Below, one piece after another: positions 8,773 to 24,458 of a DNA stretch of 64,000 nucleotides; the first letter of the stretch is position 1, and each line of letters opens with the position of its first letter. The position numbers were made by a program, and so were the translations under genes. The notes under the pieces were generated by a model that saw nothing but the letters and a program-made list of their open reading frames with translations, was not told the DNA's origin and searched no databases. This DNA comes from Streptomyces albofaciens JCM 4342 (GTDB lineage: Bacteria; Actinomycetota; Actinomycetes; Streptomycetales; Streptomycetaceae), in assembly GCF_008634025.1 (NCBI RefSeq), contig NZ_PDCM01000002.1:2170001-2234000 (forward strand), read 5' to 3'.

Positions 8773-10059
8773 ATGGACTCCACGCGCAACGCCGTTCTTG
8801 AGGCGTGGATGGCCGAACATGGTTACAGCTCCAACAGCCTCGCTGAAGCCGTGAACAGGTCCCTCGAACGTCTCACAGGTCGACCAGGTGGTCTCGACGG
8901 ATCATCGATCCGCGACTGGAAGGCCGGCCGGGTCAAGTGGCCTAAGTCGGCTGCCCGCAGGGCTCTCGAAGACGTCGCGGGCCTGCCTGCCATCGCTTTA
9001 GGGTTCGTGCCACGGGGCCGGGCGCCGTCCGTCACCGCTCCACAGCAGCAGGAGGACCCCGACATGAAGCGCCGTACCCTCGTGGGCGGTATCGCTGCCG
9101 CAGCCGCCGCAGCGGCAGCCACTCCGGGCCACACCTCACCGCGCCGGATCGGGATGAGCGACGTCGACCGTCTACAGAAGCGCTTCGCAGAGGTCATCGC
9201 CAGCGACCACCGTCATGGCGGGCAACTCGGTACCGAGCGGAAAGCCGCCGCGCTCGCCGAGGAGGCACTGAACCTCCAGAACGCGGGCAGCGCCTCCCAG
9301 CGTGTACGCGGCCGCCTCTACGCCTCCGCGGCGGCGTTCCGCTCCTCGGCCATGTGGGCAGCCATCGATGGTCGCCGCTACGACGTCGCGAAGGCTCACA
9401 TGCGTGAGGCCCAGTCCCTCGCCGAAATGTCCTGCGATCAGTCGATCAAGTTCCGCATCTGGAGCCACGCGGGAACGATGTACCGGCACATGGGCCGGCC
9501 CGCCGACGCGCTCGCCGCCAACGACGTCGCCCGCAAACTGAGTCTCACGCGCCGCGATCCCCTGTTCGCGTCCCTCGGTCTGGCCCGACAGGGAGCCATC
9601 CACGGCACAGCGCAGGACAGAACCTTCACCCGCCGGGCGTTCGAGCAGGCCCAGGAAGCCATGTTGCGCGCCGACCCCGCGGATTACCGACCCGTGTGGA
9701 TGCTCGCCTTCTACGACCAGGCCGAACTCGACTCCCTGGCCCTGTCGGCATACCTGGCACTCGGCGACTATCCAGCAGCCGAGTACCACGCCCATCGCTG
9801 CCTGTCCGCCCTGCGGCCCCACATGGTGCGCTCCCGAGCCATCGCCACCACCAGGCTTGCGCACGCACAACTCGCCCAGGGAGCAGCCGACGCCGCCACA
9901 GCCACCGCCATGCACGTCACCGCCAACGCCGCTACCCAGCACGCCCGAGTGGCGCGCATGCTGCAAGAGTTCGGCGCAGCTCTGCGCGCCACCGCACCGC
10001 ACACCGCCACCGTGCAAACTTGGACCGAGCACGTCGCCACCTGGAGGACCACGGTATGA
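8773..10059 (+). CDS. HTH/TPR-like transcriptional regulator with internal Tat-like stretch
   Basis: 428 aa. The N-terminus (residues 1-85) has the look of a Streptomyces XRE-like domain (SLAEAVNRSLERLTG, SSIRDWKAGRVKWP). A linker follows, then MKRRTLVGG and an Ala-rich hydrophobic run (residues about 97-115) that mimics a twin-arginine signal, then about 300 residues of TPR-like helical repeats (for example AHMREAQSLAEMS, MYRHMGRPADALAANDVARKL). Regulators of this layout are frequent in actinomycetes and probably sense a ligand with the C-terminal repeats. It overlaps the acetyltransferase gene by four bases (ATGA). An alternative reading, a Tat-exported protein starting at the ATG at 9064, would discard the HTH and is less likely. 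Confidence 0.8.
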   Translation: MDSTRNAVLEAWMAEHGYSSNSLAEAVNRSLERLTGRPGGLDGSSIRDWKAGRVKWPKSAARRALEDVAGLPAIALGFVPRGRAPSVTAPQQQEDPDMKRRTLVGGIAAAAAAAAATPGHTSPRRIGMSDVDRLQKRFAEVIASDHRHGGQLGTERKAAALAEEALNLQNAGSASQRVRGRLYASAAAFRSSAMWAAIDGRRYDVAKAHMREAQSLAEMSCDQSIKFRIWSHAGTMYRHMGRPADALAANDVARKLSLTRRDPLFASLGLARQGAIHGTAQDRTFTRRAFEQAQEAMLRADPADYRPVWMLAFYDQAELDSLALSAYLALGDYPAAEYHAHRCLSALRPHMVRSRAIATTRLAHAQLAQGAADAATATAMHVTANAATQHARVARMLQEFGAALRATAPHTATVQTWTEHVATWRTTV

Positions 10060-10595
10060 CCACGGCGCCCACCATCGAACTGCGCACCTTCGACACGCTC
10101 GACGCCGTCCGCGGTGACCTCCTCGACGTGTACGCCGAGGTACGCGCACCCCTCCTCCACCTTCCGAACTACGCGGTCACCGCGTTCGGCGAGCGCCTGG
10201 ACCGGCACAGCACCGAGCCGGGGTTCACGGCCGTCCTCGCGTACGCGAACGGGCAACCGGTCGGCTACGCCTACGCCAACAGCATCGAGCGCGGCGACCG
10301 CTACTGGCAGCGCACCAGCCCGGAGCCGGCAGAGATGTATACCGAGCACCCGACCCTAGCCCTGAAGGAGATCGGCGTCCGGCCGACCTGGCGCAAGACC
10401 GGCACCGCCCGCCGCATCCACGACGCCCTCCTCACCGGCCGCGACGAGCCGTACGTCACGCTCATGGTCAACCCAGCCGCCGGCGACGGAAAGGTTCATG
10501 CGCTCTACGAGTCGTGGGGGTACGCGGACATCGGCGAGAGCCAGCCGTCACCGGCCTCGCCGGTGCTTACGGTGATGATCCGAGCTATCGGCTGA
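10056..10595 (+). CDS. GNAT-family N-acetyltransferase
   Basis: 179 aa. The ATG overlaps the stop of the upstream regulator, so the two are translationally coupled. The acetyl-CoA-binding motif A region is seen in LKEIGVRPTWRKTGTARRIH (about residues 103-122), followed by LMVNPAAGDGKVHALYESWGY, the typical strand and loop of motif B in small-molecule acetyltransferases. The substrate is unknown. Its co-transcription with a regulator beside a lanthipeptide locus permits a self-resistance or tailoring role, but nothing in the sequence proves it. Confidence 0.87.
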   Translation: MTTAPTIELRTFDTLDAVRGDLLDVYAEVRAPLLHLPNYAVTAFGERLDRHSTEPGFTAVLAYANGQPVGYAYANSIERGDRYWQRTSPEPAEMYTEHPTLALKEIGVRPTWRKTGTARRIHDALLTGRDEPYVTLMVNPAAGDGKVHALYESWGYADIGESQPSPASPVLTVMIRAIG

Positions 10596-10658
10596 CGTCA
10601 CGCTCAAACTCGGGCCGGTGAACGCTTGTCCACCCCCGTTCACAAAGGGCGCCGCATA

Positions 10659-11074
10659 ATGCACCAGTTCGACTGCATGGCGCTCGCACAGCCGCAGCCG
10701 GGCTCACCGCATGTGCCGGAGACACAAGGGCGACCGTCCAGTACCTCACAAAGCGCCAAGGCCAACGACATTTCGCGGGCTTCACGCACGCAGCCACGGA
10801 CAGCGTCCAGGACGCACGGCACCGATTCTTCGGTATCGACTTCGTCGGTACCGACCACGTCTTCCGACTTAACCGCAAGCGGGTGGAGGCGTTCTCCGGA
10901 GTCGCGAAGGAACTCTTCCGCCACCTTGAGGAGGGACGGGTAGAACAGTACCGCCGCGAGATCTGCGCGCGCCGGTCCACATGGCCGCACGATACCTGGG
11001 CCACCCCCTGGAACGGCCCTGTCTCTGTACATCCTGACGGCTCCGTGCTAGCCATGCGCCTGCTGCGCAACTAG
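10659..11074 (+). pseudogene. Probable frameshifted hypothetical gene
   Basis: An ATG at 10659 follows AAAGGG at a suitable distance and opens a frame with GC-rich third positions for about 20-25 codons. After about 10715-10740 the protein-like frame is a different one (shift of -1) and runs without interruption to the TAG at 11074, reading for example TVQYLTKRQGQRHFAGF, FFGIDFVGTDHVFRLNRKR and AKELFRHLEEGRVEQYRREI. That second frame has no ATG/GTG/TTG before a GTG at 10883. I read this as one gene of about 138 codons broken by a single-base indel, or a sequencing error. I recognise no family. The alternative is a short protein starting at 10883 (63 aa). Confidence 0.4.
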
Positions 11075-11225
11075 CCCATCTCGTGCTGGGACGCCAAGGC
11101 ACAACCGCTCCGAGCTGCGGGTCGCCCCAGGAAAATGCCCTACTCGGCCACGGACTCTCATCCGGGGCCGGCTGCGTGAGAGGTCGAGGCGTTGATTTCC
11201 TGGCAGGTCATCATCCTCCATTGAC

Positions 11226-11247
11226 TTAGACGATGTCTTGTTTGGCG
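11226..11247. repeat. Left terminal repeat of the IS with TTA target duplication
   Basis: TTA (11226-11228) followed by the 19-bp terminal repeat. The first ten and last six bases match the right end exactly. Confidence 0.8.
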
Positions 11248-11258
11248 AACTGGAGACC

Positions 11259-11819
11259 CTACAGGTCCTGGTCGGGTGTTGTGATCCCGAGATCGACACG
11301 CATTACGTGACGCATTCTCCACAGGGGATCCCACAGCTTGTCCATGCTCTCCCAGGCGGCCTCCAGGTTCTCTCCCTGCTGGGCAGTGCCTCCATCGAGC
11401 CGCATCAGCAGGCCGTAGAGATCGCCGAGATGGCGGTTCGCCGTGCTGGCCGCTTCCGCCACAGTGTCGGGCAGCACCATCTGGGCCTCAGCGTGACGCA
11501 AACGGTGCTCGCGGCGGGCCCGGTCCAGATCTGACCGCAGCTCCTCGGCCATCTCGCCCCTCTCCAGGGCGTGGAGGATGTTCGTCATCACGTTGGCCAG
11601 ATCGCGAGTGCCCGCGCTGAGAGTGGCGTAGCAGGTGCGCCGCGCCTCAAGCTGAGCCTGGCGCGTGGCGTACTCGCGTTCATCTTGCTGCAGTTGTCTT
11701 GTGTGTTCCAGCTCGCGGGCCCTGGCACGGTCGGCGCTGCGCTGTGTGATCACGGCGGCTGCGAGCGTGCCGCCAATACCCAGAACCGCGATCACGATCT
11801 GGCTGATTGAGCTGTTCAA
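11259..11819 (-). CDS. Passenger gene in the IS: membrane-anchored coiled-coil protein
   Basis: 186 aa from a TTG at 11819 preceded by a G-rich ribosome site five bases upstream. An N-terminal hydrophobic segment (residues about 7-25, IVIAVLGIGGTLAAAVI) anchors a long charged helical domain rich in Arg, Glu and Gln (residues 30-160), probably coiled coil. There is no catalytic motif. The gene lies 59 bp downstream of the transposase in the same orientation, and its stop is only 12 bp from the left terminal repeat, so it is inside the element. I do not recognise the family; similar small membrane-helical proteins are scattered in Streptomyces genomes. Confidence 0.7.
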   Translation of the reverse strand: MNSSISQIVIAVLGIGGTLAAAVITQRSADRARARELEHTRQLQQDEREYATRQAQLEARRTCYATLSAGTRDLANVMTNILHALERGEMAEELRSDLDRARREHRLRHAEAQMVLPDTVAEAASTANRHLGDLYGLLMRLDGGTAQQGENLEAAWESMDKLWDPLWRMRHVMRVDLGITTPDQDL

Positions 11820-11878
11820 GCTGTCCCCCCCGCATCCGATCGGCTCGCCGGGACTGTACCCGCTGTCGGACGTCGTCC

Positions 11879-12681
11879 TCAGCGGTCGGTACGCCGGTAG
11901 CAGATGAGGGCGCTGGCCAGGCCGACGAAGGCCAGGAAGTGCTCGGCCTTGCGCTCATAACGGCGGTGCAGGCGACGGCAGCCGCTCGGCCAGGACAGCG
12001 TACGCTCGATCATCCAACGGTGCCGCCCCAGACTGCTGGAGGACTCCACCCCGCGGCGCGCGATGCGTGGCACGATCTGCCTGCGTCGCAGCCAGCTGCG
12101 CAGGCAGTCGAAGTCGTAACCCTTGTCTGCGTGGAGCTGGTCCGGGCGGCGACGCCGGGGACCACGGCGCGAGCGGATGGGAGGGATGCCGCGCATCAGC
12201 GGGATAAGGGCCTGACTGTCGTGCACGTTGGCGGCGGAGATGCCCACCGAGATCGGCAGGCCGTTGCGGTCACAGATGACGTGGACCTTCGCCCCGTTCT
12301 TGCCGCGATCGGTCGGATTCGGTCCCGTCAGAGGCCCCCTTTGACAGCGCGGACACTGATCGAGTCGATTGCGCAGCGCGACCAGTCCACGCCGCCGATG
12401 GCTCCGAGCTGGTCCAGCAGCACCCGGTGCAACTTGGCCCACACCCGGGCCGCGGACCATTCCGTGAAACGCCGGTGCACCGTCTGCCAGGAGGCACTGA
12501 AGACCGGCGGCAACTGCCGCCAGGTACAGCCCGTGGTCGCCACAAAGACGATCGCGGCCAGCACTGCACGGTCATCACAGCGCCGACGTCCCCCTCCCTG
12601 CGGGCGCTGCGGCGCCGACGGCACCACGTCCTGAAACAGCTCCCACAGCCTGTCCGGCACCAACCGCTCGACTATCCCCAT
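11879..12681 (-). CDS. IS5-family transposase, expressed by -1 frameshift
   Basis: Two overlapping frames encode one DDE transposase. The first (12681-12328, 117 aa) holds the N-terminal DUF4096-like domain (MGIVERLVPDRLWELFQDV, GCTWRQLP) and ends in SISVRAVKGGL. The second (ending at 11879) continues with GPNPTDRGKNGAKVHVICD, LHADKGYD and RHRWMIERTLSW. The junction is an A-AAG-GGG-type slippery run (minus strand, around 12330-12345). A -1 slip after AAA GGG joins AVKGG to PLTGPNP, matching the usual IS5 sequence. The catalytic triad is expected at the Asp of CAIDS, the Asp of ADKGYD and the Glu of MIERT. The gene looks intact, so the element may still be active. Confidence 0.88.
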
Positions 12682-12700
12682 GCCCAGAACAACGAGTCAC

Positions 12701-12722
12701 CGCCAACTGAGACATCGTCTTA
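12701..12722. repeat. Right terminal repeat of the IS with TTA target duplication
   Basis: The 19-bp repeat (12701-12719, inverted relative to the left copy), then TTA at 12720-12722. Insertion was downstream of the MFS gene, in intergenic DNA. Confidence 0.8.
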
Positions 12723-12811
12723 TCCGGACTGAACCTCTCGTCAACACGAACCGGGCCGCGCCCCGGCCCTGTACTCGGGCTGGGGCGCAGTCGCGTCCGT
12801 ACGGCAGAACC

Positions 12812-14260
12812 TCAGTCCACCACCGGAGCCTCCACCCCCTCCCCCGCTTCCCCGTCCTCGAACGGCGGCGGCTGCGGCGGGTTCTTCGGCAGCCGCAGGG
12901 CGACCAGCGCGCCCACGGTGACCAGTGCGGCCGTCACCCACACCGCGGTGCGGTACGGGCCGGGCCCGGCGGCGCCCGTGCCGTGGCCGCCGATCACCCC
13001 GGCGCAGACGGCGATGCCCAGCGCGCCGCCGAGCGTGCGCAGGATCTGGAAGAGGCCCATGGCCCGGCCCATGTCGGGCGGGGCGATGTCCTCGAACCCG
13101 GCGAGCTGGACGGTGAGCACCGCCGTGCCGAGCACCAGGCCGATGGCGAACATCAGGCCCCGTACGAGCCAGGGGTTGCCCGCCGCGCCCGGTACGGCGA
13201 GGGCGGCGAAGACCACGGCGGCGAGCAGCAGGGCGGGGACCGCGAGCCGTCGCGGTCCGATGCGCGGCAGCAGCCGGTCGACGACCTGGGAGGCGAGCAT
13301 CAGGCCGACCGCCTCCGGGAAGACGCTCAGGCCCGCGTCGAGGGCCGAGGCGCCCAGCGCGGCCTGGTAGAGCAGCGGGAAGACGAACAGGACGCCCATC
13401 AGGCCGGCGGCGGTGAGCACGGCGAGCGTGGCGGCCGTCCCGTACGCCCGTCCGGCCAGCAGCCGCAGCTTCAGCAGGGGCTCCGGCGTACGGAGCTGGT
13501 GGACGACGGCGGCGGCGAGCAGCAGTACGCCGAGGACGGCGCCGACCGCGACGGCGGGCTGCGTCCAGCCCTGCGAGGGGCCGAACCCGAGCGCGTACGT
13601 GAGCAGTCCGAGCCCCGGGGTGGCGAGCCAGAATCCGGCCCGGTCGAACGGCCCCGGCACGCCCTCGACGTGCTCGCGCAGCCCGAGGACGCCCAGCAGG
13701 ACGGCGGCGGCGCCGATCGGCACGTTCACGAAGAACAGCCAGTGCCAGGACAGGTGCTGGGTCAGGAAGCCGCCCAGCGGCGGGCCGAGGGCGGGCATCA
13801 GGGCGGTCGGCACGATCAGCACCTTGGACAGCTTCGCCCGTTCGTGCGGCGGGAACGCGCGGAACAGCAGCGTCATGCCGACCGGCGTGAGCAGGCCGCC
13901 CGCCAGGCCCTGCACCGCCCGCGCCACGACGAGCGCGGGCAGGCCGGGGGCCAGGCCGCAGGCGGCCGAGGCGGTGGTGAAGACGGCGAGCGCGCCGAGG
14001 AAGACGCGCTTGGTGCCGTAGCGGTCGCCGAGCCAGCCGGCCACCGGCAGGGCCAGCGCGAGGGCGACGAGGAAGGCGGTCTCGACGGTGTTGGCCGCGG
14101 AGACCGGGCGGCCGAAGTCGCCCGCGATGGTGTAGAGGGCGGGGTTGACGATGGTCGAGTCGAGGCCGTTCATGCACATGGCGGCCGTGTAGACGAGGAC
14201 GACGGCGGTCTTCGGGGAGAGCCGGGACGGCCGGGTCCGGGTCGGTTCGGTGAGGGTCAC
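12812..14260 (-). CDS. MFS exporter, DHA2 (EmrB/QacA) type; candidate siderophore exporter
   Basis: 482 aa from a GTG at 14260, only four bases after the NRPS stop. About 14 membrane segments are visible. The DHA2 motifs are LDSTIVNPALYTIAGDF after TM1, the motif A loop GWLGDRYGTKRVF, and the motif C-like stretch ALGPPLGGFL in TM5. Placement directly after the NRPS, under the same iron-box promoter, argues that it exports the siderophore, as MFS pumps do in bacillibactin- and enterobactin-type systems. A C-terminal acidic tail (about residues 465-482) is probably disordered. Substrate assignment is by context. Confidence 0.9.
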   Translation of the reverse strand: MTLTEPTRTRPSRLSPKTAVVLVYTAAMCMNGLDSTIVNPALYTIAGDFGRPVSAANTVETAFLVALALALPVAGWLGDRYGTKRVFLGALAVFTTASAACGLAPGLPALVVARAVQGLAGGLLTPVGMTLLFRAFPPHERAKLSKVLIVPTALMPALGPPLGGFLTQHLSWHWLFFVNVPIGAAAVLLGVLGLREHVEGVPGPFDRAGFWLATPGLGLLTYALGFGPSQGWTQPAVAVGAVLGVLLLAAAVVHQLRTPEPLLKLRLLAGRAYGTAATLAVLTAAGLMGVLFVFPLLYQAALGASALDAGLSVFPEAVGLMLASQVVDRLLPRIGPRRLAVPALLLAAVVFAALAVPGAAGNPWLVRGLMFAIGLVLGTAVLTVQLAGFEDIAPPDMGRAMGLFQILRTLGGALGIAVCAGVIGGHGTGAAGPGPYRTAVWVTAALVTVGALVALRLPKNPPQPPPFEDGEAGEGVEAPVVD

Positions 14261-14264
14261 CGGG

Positions 14265-21848
<7,584 letters not shown>

Positions 21849-21911
21849 GTGTGTGACAACTCCCGTGGAGAAATCCGACCTTCGCGCACCGGCCGGAGGA
21901 GCCCGCACGCA

Positions 21912-21931
21912 AACTTAGGGAAGCCTAAGTT
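21912..21931. promoter_or_regulatory. Iron box (DmdR/IdeR operator) for the siderophore genes
   Basis: AACTTAGGGAAGCCTAAGTT is a perfect 8-bp dyad with a 4-bp centre and fits the TTAGGTTAGSCTAACCTAA-type box at 14 of 19 positions. It lies between the divergent NRPS (minus) and M20 hydrolase (plus) starts, 64 and 68 bp away, so one Fe(II)-repressor dimer pair could control both. Confidence 0.8.
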
Positions 21932-21998
21932 ATTTTTTACTCTTCTGTGGTGCCGCCCGCCGCGGCGGGCACCGGCCACCGAGCCCGAAGAGGAGACG

Positions 21999-23189
21999 AT
22001 GACGTCCGCCACCACCCCCGCCCCCGGGTCCGCCACCCCGCCCACCGCCGTCAAGGACGCCGTGCGGCGGTACATAGCGGACCGGCGTGCCGCTCTGCTG
22101 GACCTCAGCCGCCGCATCCACGGCCATCCGGAGACGGCCTTCACCGAGCACCGCGCCGCGGCCTGGTGCGCGGAGCTGCTGCGCGAGCACGGTTTCGCCG
22201 TGACCGCGCCCGCCCACGGCCTGGAGACCGCGTTCGTGGCCACCGCCGGGACCGGTCCGGTCACGGTGGCGATCGCCTGCGAGTACGACGCGCTGCCGGA
22301 CCTCGGCCATGCCTGCGGCCACAATCTGATCGCCGCGGCGGGGGTCGGCGCGGCGCTGGGCCTGGCCCGGTTCGCCGCGGAACTGGGCCTGGCCGTGCGG
22401 GTCGTGGGCACGCCGGCCGAGGAGCGCGGCGCGGGCAAGGCGCTGCTGCTGGAGGCCGGGGCGTTCGACGGGGTGGACGCGGCGATGATGGTGCACCCGT
22501 GCCCGTTCGAGATGTCCGACTTCCGGTCGTTCGCGCTGGGCACGCTGTCCGTCACGTACACCGGCCGGACCGCCCACCCCAGCCTGAATCCGCACGAGGG
22601 CCGCAACGCGGCCGACGCGCTGACCGTCGCGCAGGTCGCCCTCGGCCTGCTGCGCCAGCAGTTGCCGCCGCAGTGGCGGGTGCACGGCGTCACGACGTCG
22701 GCGGGCTCGGCGCCGAACGCGATACCGGACCGCGCGACGGCCGAGTACGAGATCCGCGCGGAGGCCGCCGGGGACCTGCGGGAGCTGCGGGACCGGGTGG
22801 AGGCCTGCTTCCGGGCGGGTGCGCTGGCGACCGGCTGCGAGGTGACGCTGGAGCGCCCCGAGCCCGATTACCTGGACTTCCGCGGCGACCCGGGGCTGAT
22901 CGCCCTGTGGGAGGCGAACGCGCGCGCCCTGGGCCGGCCGGAGCCGGTCGTGCGCGGGCCCTTCGCCTGTACGGACATGGGCAACGTGTCGCACGTGGTG
23001 CCCTCGATCCACCCCGTACTGGACATCAGCGGGGGCGCCTGCGGGCCGCACGAGCCGGAGTTCGCCGCGGCGGCGGTGTCCCCGGCGGCCGAACAGGCCC
23101 TGCTGGACGGCGCGGTGGGCCTGGCCTGGACGGCCGCGGACTTCGCGTACGGCAGGAACGGCGGAGGCGGCGGCGTGGCCGGGGCGTGA
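21999..23189 (+). CDS. M20-family amidohydrolase, iron-box associated
   Basis: 396 aa from an ATG at 21999 with GAGGAG six bases upstream. It has the M20D (AbgB/IAA-amide hydrolase) layout: HGHPETAFTEHRAA near residue 45, ACGHNLIAAA (metal ligands Cys/His) near residue 106, the catalytic GTPAEERGAGK near 143, MVHP near 165, then a lid domain starting SVTYTGRTAHPS. It is soluble, with no signal peptide. Being divergent from the NRPS around a shared iron box, it is likely to be made under iron limitation, and could hydrolyse an amide of the siderophore or a precursor (for example to release iron inside the cell). The family is sure; the role is inference. Confidence 0.9.
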   Translation: MTSATTPAPGSATPPTAVKDAVRRYIADRRAALLDLSRRIHGHPETAFTEHRAAAWCAELLREHGFAVTAPAHGLETAFVATAGTGPVTVAIACEYDALPDLGHACGHNLIAAAGVGAALGLARFAAELGLAVRVVGTPAEERGAGKALLLEAGAFDGVDAAMMVHPCPFEMSDFRSFALGTLSVTYTGRTAHPSLNPHEGRNAADALTVAQVALGLLRQQLPPQWRVHGVTTSAGSAPNAIPDRATAEYEIRAEAAGDLRELRDRVEACFRAGALATGCEVTLERPEPDYLDFRGDPGLIALWEANARALGRPEPVVRGPFACTDMGNVSHVVPSIHPVLDISGGACGPHEPEFAAAAVSPAAEQALLDGAVGLAWTAADFAYGRNGGGGGVAGA

Positions 23190-23194
23190 CGGAG

Positions 23195-23224
23195 CGCCGG
23201 TGGCACCTGTGGGTGCCACCGGCG
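23195..23224. terminator. Bidirectional terminator hairpin
   Basis: A perfect 13-bp stem (CGCCGGTGGCACC / GGTGCCACCGGCG) with a four-base loop sits between the convergent M20 hydrolase and binding-protein genes. Confidence 0.8.
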
Positions 23225-23289
23225 TCCGGACGGCCGTCCGGGCCGCCGCGGCCCGGGGCCCGGACGGCTCAGGGCAGGGCCCGGACGGC

Positions 23290-24291
23290 TCAGGACTTGG
23301 ACAGCGCCTTGCTGATGTCGTTCATGACGACATCGCTGGCCAGCGGGCCGCCACGGGTGGACCAGACGGAGCCGTCGACGGTCGCCACGTGGTTCTTCTG
23401 CACCGCGCCCAGCTCCTTGTAGGCGGGCTTGGTCTGCACGTCCTTGAGGGCCTTCTCGCCGTCGGAGGTCAGGGTGGACAGGAACAGCCAGTCGCCGTCG
23501 ATCTCGTTGATCTTCTCCAGGCTGAGCGACGGGGTGTGCGCGTTGCCGTCCTTGTTCTGGTTGGCGGGCCGCTTCAGGCCCATCTCCAGGGCGACGCCGC
23601 TGGCGAACTGCTTGCGTTCCATCCAGCTCGGGCCGTCCTGGTTCCAGCGCACGATGGAGACGGCGGCGCCCTTGTTGGCGCCCAGCTTCTCGCCCGCTGC
23701 CTTGGCGGCCGCCTCGTGGTCGGCGATGACCTTGTTGGCCTCGTTCAGCTTGTTGACGGCGTTGCCGATGCCGCGGAAGGAGATCTTCCAGTCGTCGGTG
23801 GGCGCCATGGTGACCAGGGTGGCGGGGGTGATCTCGCGCAGCTGCTTGAGCACCTGCTCGTCCTGCATGTCACCGGCGAGGATCAGGTCGGGCCTGGCCG
23901 CGATGACCTTGTCCATGACGGGCTTGAGCAGGCCGCCGACGACGTCGACGCCCTTGACCTTGTCGGCCAGGTAGGCCGGCGGCTCGTCCAGGCCCTGTCC
24001 GTTGGTGATGCCGACCGGCTTGATCTTCAGCGCCAGCACCGCGTCCAGGTCCTCCTGGGTCAGCGTGACGATCCGCTGCGGGTGGGCGGGGACCTGGACG
24101 ACCTTGCCGGTGGCGTCCTTGACCGTACGGGTCTCGCCGGACGCCGCCGCGTCCTTGCCGTCCTCGCCCTTGGCGTCCGCGCCGGCGTCCGAGCCGCAGC
24201 CGGTCAGCAGCAGCGCCGCGGCCCCGAGGGCGGCGACGGCCGCGGCGGCACGGCGTCGGGTGGTCAGAAGTGGGCGGCGGGACACGGTCAT
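23290..24291 (-). CDS. Fe-siderophore-binding lipoprotein
   Basis: 333 aa from an ATG at 24291 with CGGAG seven bases upstream. A Tat-like/Arg-rich signal (SRRPLLTTRRR) and hydrophobic stretch end in the lipobox LLLTGC, so it should be lipid-anchored outside the membrane. The mature part is a class III (FecB/FepB/CeuE) periplasmic-binding fold: TVKDATGKVVQVPAHPQRIV, DLILAGDMQDEQVLKQLREI and SVWSTRGGPLASDVVMNDI. It should capture the ferric siderophore and pass it to an ABC importer. It shares an iron box with the divergent ATPase gene. No FecCD permease gene lies in this window. Confidence 0.9.
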   Translation of the reverse strand: MTVSRRPLLTTRRRAAAAVAALGAAALLLTGCGSDAGADAKGEDGKDAAASGETRTVKDATGKVVQVPAHPQRIVTLTQEDLDAVLALKIKPVGITNGQGLDEPPAYLADKVKGVDVVGGLLKPVMDKVIAARPDLILAGDMQDEQVLKQLREITPATLVTMAPTDDWKISFRGIGNAVNKLNEANKVIADHEAAAKAAGEKLGANKGAAVSIVRWNQDGPSWMERKQFASGVALEMGLKRPANQNKDGNAHTPSLSLEKINEIDGDWLFLSTLTSDGEKALKDVQTKPAYKELGAVQKNHVATVDGSVWSTRGGPLASDVVMNDISKALSKS

Positions 24292-24373
24292 CGGGGACTC
24301 CGGGTTCAATGGGACACGAGGTGCGGACGGCGTACGGATGCGGCCGGGGCAGCCACATCTTGGCCGATTCGCG

Positions 24374-24394
24374 TTAAGGTTAGCCTTACCTTAT
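24374..24394. promoter_or_regulatory. Iron box between binding protein and ABC ATPase
   Basis: TTAAGGTTAGCCTTACCTTA matches the actinobacterial DmdR/IdeR box almost perfectly. It lies 83 bp upstream of the lipoprotein ATG (minus) and about 65 bp upstream of the ATPase GTG (plus), in an AT-richer stretch, and should repress both with Fe(II). Confidence 0.9.
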
Positions 24395-24458
24395 GACAAA
24401 TTGGCAAGAGGTGTGACACGCCTGTGACCACCCTTGCCCCGGAGAAAGGCCGGCCCCA

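Larger units (their letters stand above)
11229..12719 (-). mobile_element. IS5-family insertion sequence with passenger gene
   Basis: Terminal inverted repeats are visible at 11229-11247 (GACGATGTCTTGTTTGGCG) and, on the minus strand, from 12719 to 12701 (GACGATGTCTCAGTTGGCG), identical at 16 of 19 positions. Both ends are flanked by TTA (11226-11228 and 12720-12722), a short TNA-type target duplication as expected for IS5 subgroups. Inside are a two-frame transposase (11879-12681) and an unrelated gene (11259-11819), both on the minus strand. At 1491 bp the element is longer than the roughly 0.85 kb usual for this kind of Streptomyces IS, the excess being the passenger. Confidence 0.85.

Noticed and set aside
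10640-11032. 130-codon minus-strand frame (MYRDRAVPGGGPG start)
   Set aside because: The opposite strand has the more protein-like sequence, so the frameshifted plus-strand gene is preferred.
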